Assembly: GCA_013697365.1 (NCBI GenBank)
Contig: JACCXA010000036.1
Coordinates: 1-34,765, forward strand
Direction: 5' to 3'
Source: Chthoniobacterales bacterium
GTDB taxonomy: Bacteria; Verrucomicrobiota; Verrucomicrobiia; Chthoniobacterales; UBA10450
DNA length: 34,765 bases
The notes below the pieces were generated by a model. It had not been told where the DNA came from. It made no database searches and saw only the letters and a program-made list of their open reading frames with translations. Below are positions 24,784 to 33,367 of the stretch, in pieces. Both the position numbers and the translations under genes were made by a program. Within the stretch, counting starts at the first letter, position 1; the number at the start of each line of letters is the position of its first letter.

Positions 24784-25854
24784 TCAGGCAGCCGCGTCGC
24801 GTTTTTCGACCGTCGCACGCTCGCGCTCAAGCTGGAACCGCGGCGTGAGGCCGCGCGACGCGAAGTCGCTCACTGCGTCTCGGATCGCATCGTCGAGCGG
24901 GACCGTCTGGTAACCTAACTCCCGTTCGGCTTTCTCGTTGCTTGAGAAATGCGGCCCGCGGGACATCTGGACCGACTCGCGAGTTACAAACGGTTCCCAA
25001 TTTGGTGAAAGACCGGCCATTGTCTCGCTCACGCACGCCGTTGCATAGCTCAGCCAATGCGGCGCATGAAAACGGGGAGCGCGGTGCTTCCCGAACGGCT
25101 CCAGCCGTTGCAGGAATTCACCTAACCACAGGTTGGTCCCGCCAAGCAAATAGCGTTCGCCCTTCCCTCCGCGCACCATCGCCAGGAGATGGCCGAGCGC
25201 GCACTGCCGCACGTCGACGAAGTTTAATCCCGTCCGAGCAAGCATGGGGATTTTTCCCTTCAGAAACTGCACGATAATCATTCCGGTCGGCGTCGGCTTC
25301 AGATCGTGCGGCCCGATCGGCGCCGTTGGGAGCGCGGTCACAATCGGCCATCCGGCCTCCGCTCGCTTTTGCGCTTCCAGGAAAGCTTCAAACTTGGAGC
25401 GCTTGTAGGGCCCCTTGAACGACGACGGCAAAGCGAGCCGCGATTCTACGGCGAGGTGCCCTGACGTCCCGCGCGCCAGGATACCTGTCGTACTTGTGTA
25501 AAGAATGCCCTCAACTTCAGCCTGCCTCGCGGCTTCCAGCAGGTTGATCGTCCCCTGCACGTTGTTCGCGAAGATCTCCTGCTGATCTCGCGCCCAAAAT
25601 CGATAGTCGCCCGCGACATGAAAAACGTAGCGGATCCCCCGCATCGCCTCGTCGAGCGTTTCACGCCGCAGCAGATCACCTTCGAACCACTCGAAAGTTT
25701 CTTCCCTCCGCGCCGTCGTCGGGCGGACAAGAGCACGCACCTGCGCACCCGCCTTCGTTAGGATGTCGGCGACATGCCAGCCGATAAAACCGGATGCGCC
25801 GGTCACGAGAACTTGTTGGCCCCTGAAAAAGGCGGCGATGTCGGGCGGGATCAT
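24784..25854 (-). CDS. HpnA-like NAD-dependent epimerase/dehydratase
   Basis: Extended short-chain dehydrogenase of 356 residues resembling the hopanoid-associated sugar epimerase HpnA. TGASGFIGWHVAD (18-30) binds NAD, YTSTTGILA carries the conserved Thr/Ser, and Tyr149/Lys153 in GPYKRSKFEAE-like context (PYKRSKFEAF) form the catalytic pair. PTAPIGPHDLKPTPTG and NFVDVRQCALGH are typical of HpnA. It starts as ATGA with the nucleotidyltransferase, so it is the last gene of the lipid-headgroup operon. No squalene-hopene cyclase or other hopanoid gene is nearby, so a sugar or other headgroup precursor role is more likely here than a demonstrated hopanoid one. Confidence 0.85.
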   Translation of the reverse strand: MIPPDIAAFFRGQQVLVTGASGFIGWHVADILTKAGAQVRALVRPTTARREETFEWFEGDLLRRETLDEAMRGIRYVFHVAGDYRFWARDQQEIFANNVQGTINLLEAARQAEVEGILYTSTTGILARGTSGHLAVESRLALPSSFKGPYKRSKFEAFLEAQKRAEAGWPIVTALPTAPIGPHDLKPTPTGMIIVQFLKGKIPMLARTGLNFVDVRQCALGHLLAMVRGGKGERYLLGGTNLWLGEFLQRLEPFGKHRAPRFHAPHWLSYATACVSETMAGLSPNWEPFVTRESVQMSRGPHFSSNEKAERELGYQTVPLDDAIRDAVSDFASRGLTPRFQLERERATVEKRDAAA

Positions 25855-26591
25855 GAGAGGCGTTGGATTGCAGGGAGCACCACGTCCCGCGCGTGGGGTA
25901 GGTCGTTCGGGAAATCAATCTCAGTCCAGGGGATGCCCGTCACATCTTCGTAGCCGAAACGATCCGCCAAAACGAGCGCCCGCAGCACGTCATCGTAGGA
26001 ATCGCTGATTTCCTTCCCGGCGCTGCGTCGAGTCGTTTCGTCGATCAACATAGGCAGATCCTCGGGAGCGATCTTGAAAAACCCGATCGACTCGCCCACC
26101 AAATCGGCTTGCCCGGTCCACTTCTTCCGAAACTCAAACGGGCGCCCCGCTTTCACGGGTACCAAGACCGGATCATCATCGTTCGTGGAGTATTCCCGAT
26201 CCAGCAGCAGCGCTGTCGGAGCGCGGCATCGGATGAGCTGCTCGAGCATCTGGCTGGGATAAAGCACGTCGGCATCCATCAACAAAATCGGCTCGCGGCC
26301 TCCTTCAATCTCCGGCAGCGCCGTCGCCAGAGTGAGCGCGCTGCCCTCCTGAAACCGCTGGTTAACCAGCTCGCGGATACCTAATTCGTGGCGTGCGCTG
26401 ATGGCGGGAAGAAAGCGCGCGATCTGCGCACGCAGATGACCCGTGACGAGAACCACATCCTGCACGCCGACTTCGCGCAGCCGCAGCGCGTGCCACTCAA
26501 GCAAAGTGCGTCCGCCGAATTCGAGCAGAATCTTCGGAAAATTTGCACCGAGGCGAACTCCCTTCCCGGCCGCGCAGATGATGGCCTTCAA
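25851..26591 (-). CDS. Sugar-phosphate/phosphocholine-type nucleotidyltransferase
   Basis: NTP transferase of 246 residues. The start is TTG 26591, whose bases overlap the previous stop as TTGA. It reads (L)KAIICAAGKGVRLG, exactly where the family begins, while the longer upstream frame overlaps the membrane-protein gene. The nucleotide-binding AAGKGVRLGANFPKILLEF and metal-binding DADVLYPSQ are intact, so it should be active. It resembles the LicC and inositol-phosphate cytidylyltransferase branch, which makes CDP-activated headgroups. Downstream of the CDP-alcohol phosphatidyltransferase gene in the same operon, it probably makes a substrate for that enzyme. Substrate not determined by sequence. 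Confidence 0.85.
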   Translation of the reverse strand: MKAIICAAGKGVRLGANFPKILLEFGGRTLLEWHALRLREVGVQDVVLVTGHLRAQIARFLPAISARHELGIRELVNQRFQEGSALTLATALPEIEGGREPILLMDADVLYPSQMLEQLIRCRAPTALLLDREYSTNDDDPVLVPVKAGRPFEFRKKWTGQADLVGESIGFFKIAPEDLPMLIDETTRRSAGKEISDSYDDVLRALVLADRFGYEDVTGIPWTEIDFPNDLPHARDVVLPAIQRLS

Positions 26592-27583
26592 ACCGACGCT
26601 TCCCCGATTGGTGCCATCCGATCCCGGAAGGACAAACCGGCGGCGTAAAGGAACACTCCGCCGATTGCCGCATAAACAACATCGCGCCCGCGGCGGATGA
26701 TTGCGTACGAGACGCCAAGCGCGGGCGGCAAGCCAAACAAGTAGCATAGAAACACGATCCCGCTCTCCTGCACGCCGAGCGCTCCCGGCACGAAAATGCC
26801 CAGCGCTTTGGCGACGCCGATGAAGGCCTCCACCGCCAGTGCCTGACTGAAATCGATCGGCATTCCGAGGAGATGCGAGACGAGCAGGATTTCGATTGTA
26901 TCGGCCATCCAGCCACCGAAGTAGGTCGCGGTGCTGAGTAGGAAATGCCCACGGTCCTTGCGGTAAAACTCGAAGATGCGATCGTCAAGTTGCCGCAGGC
27001 TCTCGGCACGCTTCCTCAAAGCACGAAGGGGCAAGAGGGCGGCGAGGGTGCGGAACATCCCGCGCTGCTGAAGCCAGAAGAGAGAAGCCACGATGCACGT
27101 CGCCATTGCAGTGATGGCCAGCATCCCAACACGCGCCGGGGATTGCTCCGGGAGATTGGCTGCGCCTGCGACTGCTCCGATCGCGATGAACGCCACTTGC
27201 GCGAAAACCTGTGCCGTCTTGCCCGCGACGACGCTTGACGCACCCTGCACCCTCGGCACGCCGAGTTTGTGCAGCAGATGCACCTTCGTTGCCTCGCCCC
27301 CGATGTAAGCCGAAGGCAGAACCGCGCTGATCGCCTCGCCCGCCCAGCGAATGCGCACGAGCGTGCCAAAGCCAACGCCGGGCACGCCAATCTCGCCGAA
27401 CGCAAATCGCCAGCCCAGCGTGTCGAGCAGGTAAACGAGGGCGAACGGCAGCAAGACTACCGGCGCGAACCAGCCAAGATTCTGGAACGCACGCACGATT
27501 TCGCCGACTCCCGCGCGCTGGACGAACCAGACGAAAAGAGCCAGCCCGACCGCTGCGACGAAAAGCTTGAACGCTAATTTCAT
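26588..27583 (-). CDS. UPF0104 / LPG-synthase-TM-like membrane protein
   Basis: Polytopic inner-membrane protein of 331 residues of the UPF0104/AglD/lysylphosphatidylglycerol-synthase membrane-domain family. Some members flip or transfer lipid-linked groups. Segments include LFVAAVGLALFVWFVQRAGV, GWFAPVVLLPFALVYLLDTLGW, the conserved AGEAISAVLPSAYIGGEATKVHLL, and GIFVPGALGVQESGIVFLCYLFGL. Start is ATG 27583 (MKLAFKLFV); the frame extends upstream to a GTG at 27628 with no family residues. It has no soluble aminoacyltransferase domain. It is translationally coupled to the nucleotidyltransferase that follows, so it most likely moves or processes the same lipid. Confidence 0.85.
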   Translation of the reverse strand: MKLAFKLFVAAVGLALFVWFVQRAGVGEIVRAFQNLGWFAPVVLLPFALVYLLDTLGWRFAFGEIGVPGVGFGTLVRIRWAGEAISAVLPSAYIGGEATKVHLLHKLGVPRVQGASSVVAGKTAQVFAQVAFIAIGAVAGAANLPEQSPARVGMLAITAMATCIVASLFWLQQRGMFRTLAALLPLRALRKRAESLRQLDDRIFEFYRKDRGHFLLSTATYFGGWMADTIEILLVSHLLGMPIDFSQALAVEAFIGVAKALGIFVPGALGVQESGIVFLCYLFGLPPALGVSYAIIRRGRDVVYAAIGGVFLYAAGLSFRDRMAPIGEASV

Positions 27584-27736
27584 GGGGCTGCACTCAGCGC
27601 GAGAGAAGCGGCAATGGAGCACAGACACCTTGCCTGTGAGGCCATCGAGCGTCTCGCCTGATGTCTCTTTTCAGTGACGCAGCCGATCGCATCCCCCTCA
27701 CCGAGCGAGACGCCCGGTCTCCGCGAGACCTACCAC
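27584..27736. repeat. Repeat-rich spacer inside the lipid operon
   Basis: This 153-base gap interrupts an otherwise tightly coupled operon. It contains GGAGCACAG (27616-27624) followed by CTGTG, forming a CACAG-N9-CTGTG dyad; CGAGACGCC (27706-27714) with a near-inverted copy at 27647-27659; and a perfect GGTCTC-CGC-GAGACC hairpin (27716-27730). It looks like a cluster of small palindromic repeats. An internal promoter or terminator is possible, but I cannot point to one. Confidence 0.45.
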
Positions 27737-28810
27737 TCATGTCGAATGATGCACGGTCGCCGAGATTGAGCGGTGCGCGGGTCCCCAGAGCAGCAGAAGC
27801 AGCGCAATCCAAAAAATGTGGATGCCGATCCCAGCCATCCAGAGAAACAGATCGATCCGGCCAAAGATCGCGAGTGCTAAGAGCAGAACCGAAAAATCGC
27901 GGTTCGCCGTCGCCTCGAGGAGCCTGTTAAGGAGGGGACTGCGGCGCGCCGCTGGCCGCCGCAAAGCGCGGATAATCACCGCAAAAGAAAGCAGGACGCC
28001 CAGTGCTGCACTCGCGCCGAGCGCCGTGGCGGGGACTGAAGAGTTCGTGCGAGCGACTCCGATTCCGAGGGCCGCAAAAACACAGAAGTGCACGACCTGA
28101 TCGCCAGCCAAGTCGAGCCATTTGCCCAGGCGCGACTGTTTGAAGAGCACACGGGCCAATTCGCCGTCCACGCAGTCGATCACGGCGGAAAACTGAAAGA
28201 CGAGTGCGCCGAGCACAAAATACCCGCGGGCGAAAAACCAGGCCGAAACCACGCCGATCACAATCGAGACAAAGGAGACCTGGTTCGGAGAAACCGACGT
28301 GTGGACGAGAAGTTTCGAGAGCAAACGCCCAAGCGGCCGGTTGAAAAAACGGTCGACCAAGCCGTCGGCTGGACTGCTGAGCGACGCCCAAAACTTGCGC
28401 TCGGCGACACGCGCAGAAACTTCGTTCACGATGGCAACCGCGAGACCATGAGCGACAATCACCGGTCCTGCTTTCGGCGTTGTCACCCTTACTGGCAGGA
28501 GAGAGCCATTGGCAGCGGCGAGCTGCCCGCCGTGTTCGATCACTCGCTCGAGATCGCTCGGCTCGACCAAAACGCCGCCGTCAATCAAGAGCACGGGATC
28601 GGGAAATGCAGGAAGGGCTGGAACGCTTGACGTTTCTATCTGCAACTCTTCCGCACGTGCGAGCCTCGGCGTCGCGTCGGAAACGATGGTGATCGGACCG
28701 CAGTAAGCGCGGTGCGCGCTGACGACGAGACGGTCGAGGACGGTGAGTCCCGCGATTTTCAGACTGCCGGTCTTGGCGTCGCACACCAGGACGGCGGGAA
28801 TTTTTTTCAC
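27737..28810 (-). CDS. CDP-alcohol phosphatidyltransferase with nucleotidyltransferase-like N-terminus
   Basis: Membrane enzyme of 357 residues that transfers a phosphoalcohol (or phosphonate) between a CDP carrier and an alcohol or lipid. The catalytic motif is complete, from DCVDGELAR (212-220) to GKWLDLAGD (229-237), with the four aspartates 212, 215, 233 and 237. About six helices span 170-357. Residues 1-150 resemble a MobA-like nucleotidyltransferase fold (AVLVCDA, GLTVLDRLVVSAHRA, DPVLLIDGGVLVEP) but lack the glycine-rich nucleotide loop, so that domain is probably inactive. GTG 28810 is chosen: it follows the vapC stop by ten bases, has AGGG upstream, and the fold starts there. ATG 28912 would overlap vapC by 92 bases. 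It heads the minus-strand lipid operon. Confidence 0.85.
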   Translation of the reverse strand: MKKIPAVLVCDAKTGSLKIAGLTVLDRLVVSAHRAYCGPITIVSDATPRLARAEELQIETSSVPALPAFPDPVLLIDGGVLVEPSDLERVIEHGGQLAAANGSLLPVRVTTPKAGPVIVAHGLAVAIVNEVSARVAERKFWASLSSPADGLVDRFFNRPLGRLLSKLLVHTSVSPNQVSFVSIVIGVVSAWFFARGYFVLGALVFQFSAVIDCVDGELARVLFKQSRLGKWLDLAGDQVVHFCVFAALGIGVARTNSSVPATALGASAALGVLLSFAVIIRALRRPAARRSPLLNRLLEATANRDFSVLLLALAIFGRIDLFLWMAGIGIHIFWIALLLLLWGPAHRSISATVHHST

Positions 28811-28820
28811 CGCCCTGCGC

Positions 28821-29262
28821 TCAACGGGCGCGTCTAGTTTGTAACGGGTTGCGCCAGCGTAGTTCCGGGAAACGAGCAAAGTCCGTGTCAGCGGAATAGA
28901 GTTCGCAGTCATGTTCAATCGCGAGAGCCGCGAGGTGCGCGCCCATGACCAAGTTTCTCCCGGCATTCACTGCCCGCAGCGTGCGCTGCAGGATTGGCCA
29001 GTGCATTTCCCCAGCCCGGACGATCCGCACACTCGGTAGCGCCAGCCAATCATTAGTCGCAGCGATTGCCTGCTGGATCGAAACCGGCCACGCCATGATC
29101 CATCGGCTTACGCAGAGGCGAAGGAAGCCTGGGGGTAGCCCACGTAAGAGCGACGGGCTCAACGCTGGAAAAACGTTCTTGTAGCCACGCAGAGGCGGCT
29201 TCGTGTTGCGGCGCGTCCCGGTTGTAGGCATATACGAGCAGATTGGTGTCCGGCAAAACCAC
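28821..29262 (-). pseudogene. vapC-like PIN-domain toxin, frameshifted
   Basis: PIN-domain ribonuclease of a type II toxin-antitoxin class, broken by one extra base. From GTG 29262 the first frame gives VVLPDTNLLVYAYNRDAPQHEAASAWLQE and ends near VALTWAT; it holds the first active-site Asp. The rest, GFLRLCVSRWIMA through AHLAALAIEHDCELYSADTDFARFPELRW, lies in the next frame and holds the remaining acidic residues. The junction falls at a run of five G on the plus strand (29131-29135). Removing one base restores ATPGFLRL, as expected in the family. I see no VapB antitoxin in the 114 bases before pepM. Real decay and a homopolymer sequencing error are both possible. Confidence 0.8.
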
Positions 29263-29376
29263 CGGCCTCGCGCGCTTTGATGTCAAGATGCGCGAGAAGT
29301 GATTTTTATGGGTCTCAGTCCGGGATGGAAAGGCCAATTTGCCTGATATCCTCCCCGTTGCCCTGGCGTTTGGATC
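29263..29376. other. Divergent spacer between vapC remnant and pepM
   Basis: This 114-base spacer holds the promoter of the phosphonate operon and the start region of vapC. No antitoxin gene and no convincing -35/-10 pair were seen. Confidence 0.4.
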
Positions 29377-30993
29377 GTGAATTACCGAACAAAATCAACC
29401 CGTTTCCGCGAGCTGTTGCGCTCCAGTCAGCTTGAATTCTTAATGGAAGCGCACAACGGCCTGAGTGCGCGCATCGTAGAAGAGGCGGGCTTCCGCGGGA
29501 TTTGGGCGAGCGGGCTTTCCATTTCGGCCGCGCTAGGGGTGCGAGATAACAACGAGGCGAGCTGGACGCAGGTGCTGGAGGTGGTCGAGTTCATGAGCGA
29601 CGCCACGAGCATTCCGATCCTGCTCGATGCCGACACCGGCTACGGAAACTTCAACAACATGCGGCGCCTCGTAAAGAAACTGGAGCAACGCGGCGTCGCG
29701 GCGGTTTGCATCGAGGACAAGCTTTTCCCGAAGACGAACTCGTTTATCAACAGTGAGCGCCAGCCGCTCGCCGATCTCGAAGAGTTCGCGGGCAAGATCA
29801 AGGCGGTGAAAGAAGCGCAGAGCGATCCGGATTTTTGCCTGGTCGCGCGCCTGGAAGGTTTCATTGCGGGCTGGGGACTGGACGAAATGCTGCGCCGCGC
29901 GGAAGCATGCCACGCCGCCGGGGCTGATGCTCTCTTGATTCACAGCAGAAAATCGACGCCGGACCAAGTCCTGGCTTTCGCGGAGGCGTGGAAGGGGCAC
30001 TGTCCGCTTGTCCTCGTCCCGACGACCTACTACAGCACGCCCGTGGAAGTGTTCGAGCAAGCCGGAATTGATCTCGTCATCTGGGCGAACCACAACGTGC
30101 GTAGCTCGATTGCGACCATGCAGGAGACGAGCCGTCGGATCTTTGAAGAGCGGTCGGTGCAAAGCGTGGAAGACGCGATCGCGCCGGTGAAGGAAGTCTT
30201 CCGGTTGCAGAACGCCGACGAGTTAATGGAAGCAGAGGAGCGCTACCTGCCGAAGGCTTCCGATTCTGCGCGGGCCATTATCCTCGCAGCCAGTCGCGGC
30301 AGCGAGATGGGTGATGTGACCGCGGGCATCCCGAAAACGATGGTGCCAATCGGCAACACTCCTCTGCTGCACAAACTGGTGGCGCAGTTCCGGGCCTCGG
30401 GTGTTCGCCGCATTGTAGTGATCCGCGGATACGCTGCCGGCAAAGTGCACGCGCCGGATGTTGAATTTGTCGAGAACGCCGAGTTCGAGGGCACCGGTGA
30501 ATTGCTTTCGTTGAGCAAAGCCGTCGAATATCTCGAGGGTGATGTCGTTCTTTCCTTCGGCGACATTCTTTTCCGCAAGCACATTCTGAACAATCTCCTC
30601 GCGGAGCCGCACGACATCGTGATCGCCGTGGATGCAGCCTGGCACCGCCGGCACCGTGCCGCGGGATATGTCGACTACGTCACCGCGACCCGGCCCTACT
30701 CTTTGCGATACGATGAAGACGAGGCATTTCTCACCGCCGCGAGTCCAGACTTGGAGGAGGACGTTATTCACGGCGAATGGATCGGGCTGATCAAAACCAA
30801 CGGGCGTGGCTCTGAGATCATCACAGCAGCGCTGGCCGAGCTTTCCAAGCGCGGCGACTTCAAAAAGTTACGGTTCGATGATTTGTTCAAGCACCTGATT
30901 GCAAAGCAACAACGCGTGCACGTCCTCTACATCACCGGCCATTGGCTGGATGTGGATGATCTCGACGACCTCGCGCGTGCGCAGGCTTTTTGA
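29377..30993 (+). CDS. pepM: Phosphoenolpyruvate mutase fused to a PntC-like cytidylyltransferase
   Basis: Fusion of 538 residues. The N-terminal domain (1-~290) converts PEP to phosphonopyruvate, forming the C-P bond. It has the [12 protein letters not shown] segment, nucleophilic Asp58 in [18 protein letters not shown] (84-91) and the PEP mutase signature [11 protein letters not shown] (113-123), which separates it from isocitrate-lyase relatives. The C-terminal domain (about 299-538) is an NTP transferase with [20 protein letters not shown] (301-320) and LSFGDILF. In this context it matches PntC, which makes CMP-2-aminoethylphosphonate from CTP. Start is GTG 29377. The next gene starts two bases after the stop. 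The fusion links the first and last steps of AEP activation in one polypeptide. Confidence 0.93.
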   Translation: MNYRTKSTRFRELLRSSQLEFLMEAHNGLSARIVEEAGFRGIWASGLSISAALGVRDNNEASWTQVLEVVEFMSDATSIPILLDADTGYGNFNNMRRLVKKLEQRGVAAVCIEDKLFPKTNSFINSERQPLADLEEFAGKIKAVKEAQSDPDFCLVARLEGFIAGWGLDEMLRRAEACHAAGADALLIHSRKSTPDQVLAFAEAWKGHCPLVLVPTTYYSTPVEVFEQAGIDLVIWANHNVRSSIATMQETSRRIFEERSVQSVEDAIAPVKEVFRLQNADELMEAEERYLPKASDSARAIILAASRGSEMGDVTAGIPKTMVPIGNTPLLHKLVAQFRASGVRRIVVIRGYAAGKVHAPDVEFVENAEFEGTGELLSLSKAVEYLEGDVVLSFGDILFRKHILNNLLAEPHDIVIAVDAAWHRRHRAAGYVDYVTATRPYSLRYDEDEAFLTAASPDLEEDVIHGEWIGLIKTNGRGSEIITAALAELSKRGDFKKLRFDDLFKHLIAKQQRVHVLYITGHWLDVDDLDDLARAQAF

Positions 30994-30994
30994 A

Positions 30995-32143
30995 GTGATC
31001 AGCGCCGCCTCGTTCGTCGAACACCTGCGGGGCCTTGGCTACTCGCAATACGCCGGCGTCCCCTGCTCCTTCTTCACGTCGTTTCTCAACTATGTGATCA
31101 ACGACCCGACGCTCGACTACGTTGGCGCGACGAGCGAAGGCGAAGCGATCGGGATTACGATGGGCGCCGCGTTAGCCGGCCGCAAAACCGTCACGATGTG
31201 CCAGAACTCCGGGCTTGGAAACATGGTCAACCCGCTCACCTCGCTCAATTATCCGTTTCGCATTCCCACCCTGCTCATCGTGACGTGGCGCGGTCAGCCC
31301 GGCGTGAAGGACGAACCGCAGCACGAGCAGATGGGCCGGATCACGCACCAGCTCCTCGACACCCTCGAGATCCCGTGGCTGCCTTTTCCGCAGGAGAAAG
31401 CGGAGATCGCCGGGGTTATGGCTCAAGCGGAAGCAAGCATGCTGGAACGGCAGCGGCCCTTCGCACTCGTGATGCCAAAGGATTCGATCGCCCTGCATTC
31501 GCTTTCCGGACGATCGAAACCGACCCGCGTTGCGGCCGATCGGCGCGAAAGTTCCCCTGCGGACGAAAAGCTCACGCGCACGGAGGCACTCGATGTGATT
31601 CTCGATTCCCTGCGCGGCGACGAAGCGATCATCGCCACGACCGGCAAGACAGGGCGGGAATTGTTTACTCTCTCGGATCGGCCGAACCATCTCTACGTTG
31701 TCGGCGGCATGGGCACGGCGTCCGCCATCGGTTTCGGTATTGCGCACGCCTTGCCGCGACAGCCCGTGGTCGTGCTTGACGGCGACGGCGCCGCGCTCAT
31801 GAAGATGGGTTCGCTCGCCACGATCGGGTTTTATCAGCCGGAGAATTTCCTCCACATCATCCTCGACAACGAAGCGCACGACTCCACTGGCGGACAACAA
31901 ACGGCCTCGCCCACCGTGCAATTCGCGGAAGTCGCGGCTGCGGCTAACTATCGCTCCGCGTTCGCAGTCGAGCGGCGTGACGACATTCGCGAAGCCGTCG
32001 AGACACTGCGCGAGCGTCAGGGACCGTCGCTCCTGCATGTGAAGATTCGCCCCGGCTCTCCGGAAAAGCTCGGCCGACCGACGGTGAAGCCACACGAGGT
32101 GAAGGAACGATTCGCCACGTTCCTGCGCGGCGACGCGCCATGA
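30995..32143 (+). CDS. Phosphonopyruvate decarboxylase
   Basis: Thiamine-diphosphate enzyme of 382 residues that decarboxylates phosphonopyruvate to phosphonoacetaldehyde, pulling the unfavourable PEP mutase reaction forward. The N-terminal pyrimidine-binding domain has GVPCSFF and TSEGEAIGITMGAALAG, with the cofactor-activating Glu. The C-terminal domain has the TPP motif GDGAALMKMGSL ending in LDNEAHDSTGGQQTAS. GTG 30995 (VISAASFVEHL) is chosen: it lies two bases after the pepM stop and gives the normal family length. An earlier ATG at 30899 would overlap pepM by 95 bases and adds residues unlike the family. It overlaps the transaminase start as ATGA. Confidence 0.93.
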   Translation: MISAASFVEHLRGLGYSQYAGVPCSFFTSFLNYVINDPTLDYVGATSEGEAIGITMGAALAGRKTVTMCQNSGLGNMVNPLTSLNYPFRIPTLLIVTWRGQPGVKDEPQHEQMGRITHQLLDTLEIPWLPFPQEKAEIAGVMAQAEASMLERQRPFALVMPKDSIALHSLSGRSKPTRVAADRRESSPADEKLTRTEALDVILDSLRGDEAIIATTGKTGRELFTLSDRPNHLYVVGGMGTASAIGFGIAHALPRQPVVVLDGDGAALMKMGSLATIGFYQPENFLHIILDNEAHDSTGGQQTASPTVQFAEVAAAANYRSAFAVERRDDIREAVETLRERQGPSLLHVKIRPGSPEKLGRPTVKPHEVKERFATFLRGDAP

Positions 32144-33297
32144 CAGATCCACTTCTCTTCACGCCTGGCCCGCTGAGCACGAGCGCCACCGTCAAAGCGG
32201 CGATGCAGCGCGACCTCGGTTCGCGCGACACGGATTTCATTACCCTCGTCGCTGAGATTCGTCGTGAATTGCTGCAGATCGCGGGCGTGTCACAAGAGAG
32301 CGGGTATGAAGCGGTCCTGGTGCAGGGCAGCGGCACGTTTGCGGTTGAGGCGGTGCTCTCGTCAGTGCTTCCCCCAGATGGCCGCTTGTTGGTGCTCGCG
32401 AACGGCGCCTACGGCGAACGAATGCTGCAAATCGCGGAGCGTCTGAGAATCCCAGCCCGCGTGCAACGATGGCCGGAGAACGAGTCGCCCGACGCAGCGA
32501 CTGTCGCGCTGTTGTTATCCGAGATGCCACGGCCGACGCACGTGGCCATTGTCCATCTCGAAACGACGACCGGCATTCTCAACCCGATTGATGAGATCGG
32601 TCAGATCGTGCGAGAACGCGGTTGCCGTTTCATCGTCGACGCGATGAGCAGCTTTGGCGGTGTGCCGCTCGATCTTGGAATCTTGCAAGCCGACTACCTC
32701 GTCTCTTCCGCCAATAAATGTCTGGAAGGCGTGCCCGGTTTCTCGTTCGTGATCGCGAAGCGAGAAGCGCTCGAAGGGACGAGGGGATACGCGCGCAGCG
32801 TGAGTTTCGATTTGCTCGCGCAGTGGCAAGGCCTCGAGCGCAATGGGCAGTTCCGTTTCACACCGCCAACGCATGCGCTGCTCGGCTTTGCGCAGGCGCT
32901 GAAAGAACTGCGCGACGAAGGCGGGGTCGCGGGACGGGCTTTACGCTATTGCGCCAATCATGAGACTTTGGTGGCAGCAATGCGCGCACTTGGTTTCCGG
33001 GAGTATCTGCAACCGGAACAAGAGAGCGACATCATTACGTCTTTCCGATATCTGGCAGATCCCGACTTCGTATTTGAAGAGTTCTATCGACGCCTCGCGG
33101 CGAAAGGATTTGTGATTTATCCCGGCAAGGTCAGCCATGCCGAGTGTTTTCGCATCGGGACCATCGGCCACATTTCTGCCGGGGATGTGAAGCTTCTCGT
33201 CTCCGCCATCGCGAATGTCCTAAGTGAGTTGGGCGTGCGGGTTTCCCGGAGCGATTCGTGCCGAGCTGTCGCCGGAGACGCCGGCCGCTCCGCATAA
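32140..33297 (+). CDS. phnW: 2-aminoethylphosphonate:pyruvate transaminase
   Basis: PLP enzyme of 385 residues, class V fold. It interconverts phosphonoacetaldehyde and 2-aminoethylphosphonate (AEP) using an amino acid; beside PEP mutase and the decarboxylase, the biosynthetic direction is expected. It begins LLFTPGPLSTS, typical of the family, with VQGSGTFAVEA as the phosphate-binding region, Asp167 in FIVDAMSSFGG and the PLP-binding Lys193 in SSANKCLEGVPGFSF. It is coupled to the decarboxylase gene as ATGA. The last ~18 residues (SRSDSCRAVAGDAGRSA) are beyond the family's usual end and are encoded by GC-rich, palindrome-like sequence. Confidence 0.93.
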   Translation: MTDPLLFTPGPLSTSATVKAAMQRDLGSRDTDFITLVAEIRRELLQIAGVSQESGYEAVLVQGSGTFAVEAVLSSVLPPDGRLLVLANGAYGERMLQIAERLRIPARVQRWPENESPDAATVALLLSEMPRPTHVAIVHLETTTGILNPIDEIGQIVRERGCRFIVDAMSSFGGVPLDLGILQADYLVSSANKCLEGVPGFSFVIAKREALEGTRGYARSVSFDLLAQWQGLERNGQFRFTPPTHALLGFAQALKELRDEGGVAGRALRYCANHETLVAAMRALGFREYLQPEQESDIITSFRYLADPDFVFEEFYRRLAAKGFVIYPGKVSHAECFRIGTIGHISAGDVKLLVSAIANVLSELGVRVSRSDSCRAVAGDAGRSA

Positions 33298-33367
33298 TCG
33301 CGCTGCTTTGCATCGTCTCGCGCCTGCCAGGATTATCACCCGGCTACAGCGCGCTTGATGCTGTTGT

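Noticed and set aside
28811-28912. ATG 28912 as the start of the CDP-alcohol transferase
   Set aside because: It would overlap vapC by 92 bases and adds residues outside the recognisable fold. GTG 28810 has a better-placed ribosome binding site.
29377-33297. Phosphonate catabolism instead of biosynthesis
   Set aside because: PEP mutase and phosphonopyruvate decarboxylase indicate synthesis; no phosphonatase, C-P lyase or phosphonate transporter is present in the window.
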